DNA from: Adenanthera pavonina
Lineage: Eukaryota > Streptophyta > Magnoliopsida > Fabales > Fabaceae
Direction of reading: 5' to 3'
Length of the DNA stretch: 64,000 nucleotides
NCBI GenBank assembly: GCA_026686845.1
Contig: JAIVEN010000028.1
Span: forward strand, 1,317,001-1,381,000
Both the position numbers and the translations under genes were made by a program. The notes under the pieces were generated by a model. That model did no database searches. It was not told the DNA's origin and worked only from the letters and a program-made list of their open reading frames with translations. This document shows positions 51,429 through 61,553 of the stretch, one piece after another; the stretch's first letter is position 1; each line of letters opens with the position of its first letter.

Positions 51429-52965
51429 TCATCCATATCTTTCAATCCATCATTCACCACTAAGTTAAGAATATGGGCACAACACCTCATATGAAGATAA
51501 TCACCATTACACACTAAGCCATTCCAATTTTTCAATCACTTCTTCAAATATGCCATTACTGTGTCATTAGAGCTTGCATGATCAACAGTGATTGTGAATA
51601 CTTTTTCCATCCCTTAATTCAACAAACACTTTTCTATGGCCTTACTAACTGTTTCACCCTTATGATTGTCAATATTTACAAAGTTCAGGATGCGCTTTTG
51701 CAGCTGCCAATTTTCATCAACGAAATGTGCTATGAGAGCCATATAATAAAAGTTTTGCACAGACATCCATGTATTAGTTGTGAGAACACACGACTACAAG
51801 ATTTTCTTAGATACATTTTCAATTGTGCCCCTTCATTGTCAAACAATTTTAAACAATATCGAGCAATCGTGAATCTAGATGGAACTAGGAATCTAGGCTC
51901 AAGAGTGTTGTTGTATTTGCGAAAACCCTCGTCCTTCCACCACATGAAAAGATTGCTCATCATATATCACAAACTCTGCCAAGGCTCGACGACATGCCTC
52001 TAAACTGTAAGTGTGAGGAACTAAGCTTCTAGTTGAGCCCATAGACCCATCTCCTGATGATGTCTCAGTGTATGCCAGGATTGTTTGATTCTTTTTCCTA
52101 TATGGATTCCTCATGCATTTCTCAAGGTGCCTTTTCAAAGTCCCGGTGCCGTGCTTGTTTGAGTCAACAGCATAAGAAGTCTCACAATATTTACATATTG
52201 CTCTAGGTTTCCCATTGGTCTCATCCAAAGGAAGCATGATAAAATGTTGCCAAACCGGTGACTTCTTCAATGGTGGTTTACGAATGGGATTATTAGTAGC
52301 TGCTTGTGCTTCTGGAGGAGTAGAAGAACTGCCAGCTACTTCTGAAGGATTACCAGCACTAATGGGAGTTTCTAAACCAGTAGAAACAAACCCAGAAGTT
52401 TCTAAAGGAGTAGAAGCAATACCCATCGTTTTTGAAGGAAGAGGACCACCATCAAGTGTGTTTGAAGCAGTTGTAATACCAGCACCACCAGGTGTACTTG
52501 AAGGAAGATCACTTAGTTGAATTATGTCGTTTGGTGCCCCACCAGTTGGAATTTGGGACTCAAGATTATCCATTGATTTTTCTGCAGTTCAATTATAAAT
52601 ACATGAGAACTAAATATATATGATGTGATACTTTGTACAACTTATTCAAAGTTAAACAAATAATCGAGGAAGTTTGTACAACTTATTCAAAGCTAAACAA
52701 ATAATCAAGTAAATTTGTACAACTAACTCAAAGTTAAAATGGGAAAAAAAATAAAACTACAAATATTTCCCACCGCAAAATTGTACTATTATTATTGCTA
52801 AATGGGAAAAGTGTCCGGCATTCTGAGAATTATTTGGCATGTGGGCGTGAAGAACAATGCCAAGCTTTGACATTTACTACTACTAAATTGGTGGGCTAGA
52901 TTGATCAAATTCAATTCAATTAATATCTGATATGTATATCAATGGGTGAAAAAGTAATTCCCCTT

Positions 52966-52983
52966 TTCACACACACACACACA
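52966..52983. repeat. AC microsatellite
   Basis: (CA)n run of about eight units within the hAT element upstream of the transposase start. Confidence 0.85.
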
Positions 52984-53387
52984 CCATGCATGTAATGTCT
53001 GCTTTTATTAAGCTTTTTCACACATACACAAGATTGAGAATATGAAGTTTTAAAGCTCTAGACTGACTAGAATAGTCTCAATCAAAAGTAGGTAGTATAG
53101 CAGCGTGTCCAGGGGAGAAGTAACACACAATTTCTAGGATTCTCATAACCTTTTCTTTGGAAAACAAAATACTTGGCTATAACAAAATCAAAAGATAAAA
53201 AGCATGTTGGTGTTCATAAATATAATTGGGTCCGACTTATTAGACAAAGAAATTATGGGATTAGACCTATCCTAAATGCAGCAACTTCTAACAAAAAACA
53301 CGAAAACTCGAAGAAACATTCAATGAAACCTGTGAGTGCTGATATTGAAAGTGCACATAGAGATGTGGAGTGATTGGGCTTAATGAG

Positions 53388-53896
53388 TAGAGGTGGGAAT
53401 TCGGGCTGACCCAGCCCATATGGGCCAGCCCATCACGAGTTGGGCCCAAAAGCCCGTTTATAAAATAAACTGTATTTTTTTAATCTCAATCCATATTCAA
53501 CGAGCTACAGACTACCCCGTGGGCCCATATTTTTTTTATTTTTTTAAATTTTAATCTAATTTAATAATTACAAAATAATACAAACTTTTTTTTCACATAC
53601 ATAATTATTTAAATCAAGACAATTAAAACTAACTATATATTAATTATCAACATCATCATTCATCATCACTATTAAAATCATTAACAAAAAAATATTTAAA
53701 AAATACAAAAAATGAAAATGGGCTAAACGGGCCGGCTCGCAGTCTAGGGGAGCTAGCCCATTTTTTGACTGGGCCAAATGGGCTCAAGCTCAAAAGCTTG
53801 TTTCTTATGAAAATTCCCAAATTTATAGCCCAACCCGTTGTTTTCTTCGGGCTAAATGGGTCAGCTCATTAGGCTTGACCCATATTCCCAACTCTA
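53388..53896. mobile_element. hAT-type MITE nested in the larger hAT element
   Basis: The left end TAGAGGTGGGAATTCGGG and the reverse-complemented right end TAGAGTTGGGAATATGGG match at 15 of 18 positions. An exact 8-bp duplication, TTAATGAG, flanks it (53,380-53,387 and 53,897-53,904). It is 509 bp and non-coding, with GGGCC/AGCCC-rich subterminal arms around an AT-rich centre. The ends resemble those of the host element, so the same kind of transposase could have moved it. Confidence 0.9.
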
Positions 53897-54579
53897 TTAA
53901 TGAGGACTTGGATCATGAGTAAAAAACCTCAAGCTAAATAAAGCAACTGAGTGATTAGAAAGCTCACCGTGAAGTCGTGAACTATAAAGACACAAAGAAT
54001 AACGATGAGCTGCAAGTCTACGATGCGGATAGAAAGAACGCCAAGATGCCTTTTAGGTTGCGATTCTACATTGCTAAGAGGAAGAGTGAGTTAGAAAGCT
54101 CACTGTTACTAAGAGGCCGACACAGAGTAGAGCAAGTAAGCAAGTAGTCTACTCCTTACCTCACTAACAAAACAAAGCTCATTGTTACTTGAAGTAGATC
54201 TAGGTTTTTTTACCTCAAAGAAGAAGAGGAAAATGTCGAGGAGGCCGGAGGGTTCGAATGCACAGAGTTTAGGGCTAGAAATCCCAATTCTGAATGAGTG
54301 AATGATCATTGATTCATTGTGATATTTTCATTCAGAGTCCAAAATAGCGACACAATGAATTGAGGGACCTGGGGGATTTTTTTTAATATATTAATGCATG
54401 GGTTAATCAGGCCGGTTATTTTGGGACCGAACATATCACTTGTAACTCGGACCGGATTGGAAAATAACCCAAAATCCTAACCCTTTTCCCTCGGAGTCCC
54501 TTTTGCACCGGCCTAACCCAACTCGATTTAACTAGGCTGATCCGTGTTGTCCAGGTTGGTGCACAGCCCTAAATACAAC

Positions 54580-55354
54580 AAGACATAAACAACTTTTCCA
54601 TAAAAAAAAGAAGATATAAACAACTTTACAATTTTTGGTGGTTAATTCTAGAGAAAAACATATTACAACCCAAAATCTCTTCTCATAAGATAAATCCCAC
54701 TTACCTAATTCAATGGCCCAAAAAATACGATCTACATGATCAAATTTTGTTTTTTTAAAAAAAATTACTCCAATTAAAAAAAACGTATTATTCCAGCTCA
54801 CCTAAAAATCCCATAAAATATTAATACTTTATCAAGTGTCATACACAATAGTCAAATCCTGCAAAACTTTTTACCAGTCTAATTACCTCCAATCCCGCGC
54901 ATCTGTGTGGGGGGGTTATTCTAGTTAAATTAATGACAATTGAATTAAATGATAAAGAATCCATTTTAGCCTTCATATGTATATATAAAATTAACGATAG
55001 ATTCTATAATTTTTCGTTAGGATAAGTATTCCTTTTAAATTCAGACTCAGTTATTTTTAATTTATATTATTTATGTAAATATATAAAATTAATGCTATAT
55101 TCGGCGATTTTTAATTTTATGTTTGTATAAATATTATTTATTAATTATTTTTAATTAATAAATAAACATATGATATTTATATATTTAATGCTTTTCCTCA
55201 CAGCACTGAATCGCATTTCTCGGGACTGACCGTATACGTATATGATTCTGGTCTTTCATTTTTCTTTTCTATATCCGATTCACTCTGAGCAAAGCAATCT
55301 GCTTGTTCAGCCAACACTGGAGTAGATTGTTGCTGCAGACAAGCCGGCCACGTA
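54580..55354 (+). promoter_or_regulatory. Intergenic DNA and probable promoter of the IPK gene
   Basis: AT-rich DNA that becomes more balanced from about 55,200, where the untranslated leader of the isopentenyl phosphate kinase gene probably starts. No clear TATA box could be chosen among several AT-rich words. Confidence 0.35.
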
Positions 55355-58300
55355 ATGGAGGAAGATAAGAGTGAGAAGCAAACAGATCGGCAAGTCATCG
55401 TTAGCAAAGCCAATTTTCTTCACTTCACTCAACCAATCCGTTGTATAGTAAAACTGGGTGGGTCTGCTTTTTTCTTCCTCTCTTTCTTTTTGATTATAAA
55501 GTTCAATCACTTCTATGCATTCTTAATTCGATCTTTTTTCCTAGTTTGTTGGCTCACTCGTCCACTATCCTTACTTTCATTTCAACTCTTCTTGTTGATG
55601 CTAGCTGACTTTATTATAGCTTTCTGTGTGCATTGTGCATGCTTTTTGTTTCTTTTTTTTTTTTTGGGCTCAAAAGACTTTCTTGTCAAGAATTGCTTGA
55701 GTGGCGAACTTTCTATTGTGTGATAACTGTATAAGATGTACCATTTATTGGGTGAAAGCCCATTACTGTAGAATATTAAACAAAGATCTTGGTAAATTTC
55801 CTCGTAGTTATGTGTTTTTTTTTCCAATGTCATTCAGGAGGAGCTGCTATTACTTGCAAAAATGAATTAGAGATGATAAATGAGGAAATTCTTCAGAAGG
55901 TTTCAGAACAGCTCAGGCAAGCAATGATTGCGTCTTCTGCAAAGCCTCCTGGGATGGATTGGAGCAAGAGACCTGGAAAATCGGACATTTCCTGTAACCC
56001 TGAAGATTTTGGAGATCATTCAGTTCTGGACTGTAGACGTTTCATTGTTGTTCATGGAGCAGGTTCCTTGCCTTGCTTCTTATTATGAAGTAAAATCTAT
56101 TATTTCTATTTACAATATGAGTAATTGTATTCTTACGCAAATTAGTATTGCATATCTGGGAGATAGAGTGTTGGAGATAATCATATGTGCATGATTAAAG
56201 CTCATATTTTGTTGATAGATATTATAAGAGTGTTTTTGGCCTTCACTTAACTGCATAAACCTTTGATCTGATGTGGTTCTTGGCATTTCTGAACTGCAAT
56301 TAATCGAGAATATTAGAGAGCAGGGAAGTCTATTATGTAATGATTAAGAATGCTCTCATTCAAGGTGTTCGATTAGCTATTTGAGGGGTTAGGCGTGTGG
56401 CAGAGTGGATTCAAATTATAACCCTATATGGTAAATTTGCAACTAGCTTGGCAGTTGGTACTCAGACTTCTGGCCAAGTTGGCAACACATTAAGTTCTTA
56501 ACAATTATAGAAGTGGCATTCTCCCTTGCTTCAATGAATCTGGTTAATGTTATGATTAATAATCTGAAGTGTAAAGGAGCCTACTTATTTGTCACAGCAG
56601 TTCTATGTTCTTGAGCTGCTGTTGGAAGTAAGGCGAAAAAATAAAAATAAAGTCTGCAATAAATTATATGTGAAGTTTAAAGGTAGACGTTTTTAATTGA
56701 AGGTATGAAAATTATATCATTTGGTGCTTTCAGGTTCTTTTGGGCATTTTCAAGCAAGCAAATCTGGAGTCCACAAAGGACAATTGCATAAACCTCTTGT
56801 CAAGGGTGGTTTTGTTGCTACACGGATTTCTGTATGATATCACCTTATTTTTTTTAATCTGCATTTTGGTATTCTGTAAGACTTGTCTATGGTTGCGATG
56901 GAGGAGTTTGTGAAGACAAATACAACTGTTTGACTGTTATAGTAGCAGTCCAGTACAGCTGCCACCTTATAGTTAGCTGTTTTCACAAACTCAAATAAAT
57001 TCTGATTAAGCATAGACAGAAATCCCTGATACAATCTCTAAAACTAATTGAAATCAATTGACTTTTAACTATCATTCAAACTCAATATTCTATATTTTAT
57101 TGCAAGTTCTCTTTATATTCAGTTGTGTAAAATTATATCCACCACAAAATCTAATGTGTAAAATGATTTGTGGGGCTTTTTTGTTTTGGATAAATAAATT
57201 ATTTTGATACAAATTATGCATTTACATGTTAATCAAACCTTTTTCTCTATGCTTATCTCTATCTTTATTCCCATTTTCAGGTAACCACTCTAAATCTTGA
57301 AATTGTTCGAGCACTAGCCAGAGGTAGTATTTTAGCTGTTGTAGTAAAAAAGGGGCAAATTGTTCTCGCTTTATTGATATATTACTGGGTACTCGTTCTT
57401 TTGTTCAAGCTTGGCTGCAGAGGGTAGTCAATTATTGTCTGAGTACCTGAAAGTTATTAAAAACCATTTGTCTTTTGAACTTAACTGTGCCATCACTAAG
57501 TAGGACAACAATTACCTTTTATTGTTTTGCCAAACAATTACCATGATGATGATGATGATGATGATAGACAAAAATAAATTAAAAACACTAGAGATATTGT
57601 AACATATCATAAGCCCTACCTAAATCTTGTGTTTGAGGTATCTTTACATAGGAACACACTAGATTGTTTATTAGTTCTCTTCATGTAATTTTTGCTGTTA
57701 TCTGTTTTGCTTCCCATTTATTGCTGCATTTGCTTTTGAGAAGAATTGCAATTCATTTTTATACCTTCAATTATTATTGTGCAGAGGGTATACCTTCAAT
57801 TGGAATGTCTCCATTTTCATGTGGATGGCTCACCAGCGAGAGACATGTTAGAAAAATCTGGAATAAATAGTGTATCTCGTCTTGTTAGATCAATTATAAA
57901 TATTATAAATTGTTGCCTTTTTTTACTTTCTTTTCAAATAGTATCTTACTCATGTCTATGTTTGAATTCAAAATTGCAGATGACCTCAGCAGATTTTTCC
58001 ATGGTGGCTAGAACAATAGACTCTGGTTTTATGCCTGTAAGATTGGATTCTTTAATTTGTACTACGACTTGGATGCTTTTAAATACATTTTCTTCCCTTA
58101 TTTTTGTAACCTTCAGCTGACCCCACATAGTGGGATAAGGCTAATGTTGTTGTATTTTTGTAACCTTCCCTGTTTCTACAGGATAATGTTATTATTATTT
58201 TTTAAATAATCTCTTTATCTTTCGAGGAGAAAGCCATTTTAAATAACAGCCACACTTAAAACTGCTTCTTCAGTGGCTAAAGTGCATGAAATGTCAAATT

Positions 58301-59901
58301 TAGCTGCAATGGATAAGAGGAAAACTCGTCAGTTTTCAATGTAAAATGTTATGAAAGTTATTGCCCTCAAATAGAGCACTTGTATCTGGTTTCTTTTTAC
58401 CTCTTTTTTGAAGGTTGCAATTTCTGTAATGGTTCTTCTCTTTTGTCTCTGTGTATGTTTTGGGAATGATTTGGGGGCACAATGCAATTTGTCTAGGTTC
58501 TGCATGGAGATGCTGTGCTTGATGAGATTCAGGTACAGAATCTACAGATTTACAGTTTTTACCATTACTATTCACCAATTATGCAATTTAAGAATTTCAT
58601 ATTATAGTATTTTCTCAGGGGTGCACTATTTTGAGTGGAGATGTTATCATAAGTCATCTGGCAGCACAAGCAAGGCCTGAATTTGTTGTTTTTCTTGTAT
58701 CCAGCATATGTCATTTACTAACCAATTGCTGTTGATATAATGCTCTTTTTGTGCATGCCAAACGAAATGGTTTTCCAATTATACTCCAAATGACCTCGGA
58801 AGTATCGTTCTTTTTTTTTTCCCTGTCCCTCCTGCTACATTTTCAATACTCCAAATTGCCAAGCCCTTTGGCTAACATTAGTTGTTAAAGCCATAATTAA
58901 GTGTTGATGAGTCATTGGTTACCCAGAGTTTTGAATTATCTTGAGCCACTAATGCTCAAAAGTCTGTCTCAAAATATTTCAAATCTGAAATTTGAGGAGA
59001 CATTACACGAATGTTTTCCATTAAGAATTGATGAAAGACTGATGTCTATGGTGTATATGATCGTCCACCAACTGAACCCGATGCAATACTCTTAAAGGAG
59101 ATTGGTGAGTACTAGATATTCTGTATAGCCTGGTCCCTTCATGGTTGATCTAAAGCTAGAACTGTCTTATGTAAAAGCTTTTCCAACTATGGCAGCTGTT
59201 GGTGAAGATGGAAGCTGGTCGGTTGTGAATCCAAAGTTGCAGAACTCAAGTAAGCAGAGCTAAAGTTTATAATTCAATTTTCTTTTCTTTTCTCTGTGGT
59301 TCACAGCTTCTTGATGAGATTGAAAGGTCAAATATGCTTGCCAGTTACCAGGTCCCTTATTATTTTTGCATCATCCATTGGGCGTAACACCAGAATTTTG
59401 TCCAATACTATGTTTGGAGTATGAGTACTTCAAGATATTTGGTTACATGAGGAGGATTTGAACCTTGGATCTCTAGTCACACCCCATCCGAAATTAGTGG
59501 TTCTACTCTCTTATTGTCACTATATTTGAAAATTGCGGGGGCCTTGAGAGAACTGCGTGACCCTACAATTATACTATATTCATGTGCATTGAGTCTTGGT
59601 GGCTTGTGTTGCCTGCAGTTGAGCTAACAGTTGCAGCTCATGACACAACCGGTGGGATGGCGACAAAGATATCAGAAGCTGCAATGATAGCAAAACTTGG
59701 AATTGATGTCTACATTGTCAAAGTAATAAGTTCAGCGTTATTGCATCAGTTCATCTTTCTTTTTCTGTAGGGCTCCTAATCTTGAAATCTCTATCTGCCT
59801 TTCAGGCAGCAACAAGCCACTCGTTGAGGGCCTTAAATGGAGATCTGAGAGGCGGCATTCCTGATGACTGGCTCGGCACGGTGGTTCAGTCTCTCAAATA
59901 G
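55355..59901 (+). CDS. IPK: Isopentenyl phosphate kinase
   Basis: Twelve exons give an open 340-residue frame: 55355-55457, 55838-56062, 56734-56831, 57281-57323, 57785-57846, 57980-58036, 58497-58532, 58619-58696, 59038-59104, 59196-59249, 59619-59722, 59806-59901 (TAG). All introns are GT-AG. The enzyme phosphorylates isopentenyl phosphate (and dimethylallyl phosphate) with ATP, returning it to the isoprenoid pool as diphosphate. This is an amino-acid-kinase fold. KLGGAAIT at about 33-40 is the phosphate-binding loop, and VHGAGSFGHF follows with His114 at the position of the IPK catalytic histidine. REGIPSIGMSPFSCGW, LHGDAVLD, TILSGDVII, FLTDVYGVYDRPP, AAHDTTGGMATKI and DVYIVKA complete the fold. 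Length fits plant IPKs. No transit peptide is evident. The start was chosen as the first in-frame ATG before the fold. Confidence 0.93.
57543..57568. repeat. GAT trinucleotide microsatellite in IPK intron 4
   Basis: (ATG)n run of about eight units. Confidence 0.85.
58115..58156 (+). mobile_element. RTE-LINE or TS-type SINE 3' tail in IPK intron 6
   Basis: The sequence CTGACCCCACATAGTGGG, then ATAAGGCT, then GTTGTTG is the conserved 3' end shared by plant RTE LINEs and TS-type SINEs, which end in GTT-type repeats. Only this tail is recognisable; upstream body sequence was not identified. Confidence 0.55.
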
Positions 59902-61553
59902 CATTGTCATCATCTTGTGCGTATATTTGAAAGTAGACCTTTTGCTCTCAATTACTTACTTATGGTAAGTACTGTTTGGTGAACAGACAAAATTTAGAAG
60001 CAATTTGAAACTATTTTTTATTAATTAAAGAATTATCACACATGAAAGAATATGTTTTAAGGAGTCACTTTATGTTATAACTATTTGAAAATTTTGATAG
60101 TGGACGGCTAAACACCTGTTCTTTCCAGATGGAAGAGGTTTCCACAAATTGCTCAAGGATTTTGGTCACTTGCAGCTGCATTCTGCATATCACATGATAA
60201 AGATTACCAACTATTGAACTGAAGATGGTTATTTAATTTTTCCAGTTTTCTTGCAGTCTAACTTCAGAATTATATTTGTTTCGTACAATTTTATTTTTTG
60301 GGTTTTAGTTTCGTGCATTATTTGATTAGTTTATTGGTGTTAGCTAGTTTGAGATTTTATTTTCCATAGTTTCTTTCTAGAATTTTGTGGATGTAGCGCT
60401 TTTGGTTAATATATAATTATATCATTAAAATTTATATTATAAAAATTATTATCAATTCGAGGATAGTTAAACAAGTAAATGTAAATGGCATGGGGAAAAA
60501 AACAAAAGAAAAAGAAAAGCGAATCTTGAACCTCTCCAAAAAATATTTATTTTAGACTCCGGTCAGATTCAATTTTAACCATATCGAAGGTTTGTGTAGT
60601 GAGCAGAAACAGATAAAATCAAAAGATAAACGAAATAAAAAAATAATTTTGTGAGTAAGAAATATCTCATATTTTCAGATATAAAAAATAAAATAATTAT
60701 TATTAAATAATAACAAAAATATAATGACTATTTTATATATGTTTTAATATTTTTTTTATTATAACAAAACTAGAGGAAACATAAATGATGAAACCTAACA
60801 TGTAGAGCTAGAGAAGATATTTTTGTTTTGGTCATTTAGTAGTGGACAAATCAAATGTAGATGGACCTCGAGTTGCTTGTCAACTAGATATCTATATACC
60901 TAACGCCGAAGAGATAAATCCACATGTCATTTACACATGGACCATGTTATACGATTTATCATTCTCTAGGGGACATTGGGGTCAAAGACCCAAAAAGAAG
61001 TTTCCTTCACATGATTTATCATCACCGGCGATGACAAGATTTATCATTTTTTCTGTACAACGTGATAAACGCTTCATTTACCTTTTTATTTATTTATTTA
61101 TTTATCTTCTAAGGCCACTCTTCGTTCACATGTGCGAAGTTGTTTCAAATTTGATCTTTCTGTTTATCATAGAATTCCAGAAATACAATATGATAAACTT
61201 TGCCGGCCTTGTTTAAAAAAAACAGAGAGGAAAAAATAAAAACAAAACAAAAGGATTCAGCTGCAAACTAAAAGCATCAAAGATGAAGAAAATTCTATTA
61301 GCAAACGAACAAAGGTCTGAGACCAAGCATAAGTGTATAAATAGCCGTACTGGCCAATATAACTTCATCACACCACGGAGCAGGTCATGCTTAACACAAG
61401 ATATGGGACTCCCAAATAATGTCATTCAGCAGTTTTGACCACATCTTTAAGAATGGTTGGTTGATTAAGTACACAAACCCCTTATAAGAAAACCAAAAAT
61501 ACTGTAGTATCTCAACTACAACTTCACTTTTCAGCATCTAATTGAAATAGCAA
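59902..61553. other. Convergent intergenic region between IPK and eIF5A
   Basis: Both flanking genes end into this region, so its outer parts are 3' UTRs. A (TTTA)n microsatellite lies at about 61,083-61,104. The 124-codon frame at 60,842-61,216 has no recognisable domain and includes the microsatellite. Confidence 0.5.

Larger units (their letters stand above)
48438..52573 (-). pseudogene. hAT transposase, zinc-finger BED type (RICESLEEPER-like), broken
   Basis: The frame starts at 52,573. Residues 1-100 are Ser/Thr/Pro-rich and low in complexity. A BED zinc finger follows at about 104-155, with C127, C130, H149 and C153 as ligands. Near 51,900-51,960 and again near 51,790 the frame shifts, and in-frame stops occur near 51,610 and 51,535. 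Catalytic-core words remain: TVDHASSNDTV, HMRCCAHILNLVV (C-x2-H) and VPIRWNSTYLML. The C-terminal dimerisation region is kept (SIVASESAFNTSG and ARTLELLICCQNWL). A solo LTR splits the gene at 49,745-51,428; without it the frame joins exactly. A short last intron (48,479-48,579) and exon (48,438-48,478) complete the C-terminus. An AG acceptor at about 52,585 and a GT donor near 54,215 suggest a 5' UTR intron. It cannot make active protein. Confidence 0.9.
47411..54571 (-). mobile_element. hAT-superfamily DNA transposon, 7.16 kb, with nested insertions
   Basis: The ends are TAGGGCTGAG on the left and, reverse-complemented, TAGGGCTGTG on the right: short hAT-type terminal inverted repeats. An exact 8-bp duplication, AATACAAC, flanks the element (47,403-47,410 and 54,572-54,579), as expected for hAT. 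Both subterminal zones are rich in GGGCC/GGGTT/CCCAA words, the likely transposase-binding regions. Inside lie a broken BED-finger transposase gene on the - strand, a 1.68-kb solo LTR and a 509-bp MITE. Without these insertions it would be about 5.0 kb. Confidence 0.93.

Noticed and set aside
55355..55723. 122-codon frame starting at the IPK ATG and reading on
   Set aside because: After residue 34 it reads into intron 1. The family motif KLGGAAIT requires the splice at 55,457/55,838.
60842..61216. 124-codon frame between IPK and eIF5A
   Set aside because: No domain. It runs through a (TTTA)n microsatellite and lies in the presumed 3' flank.
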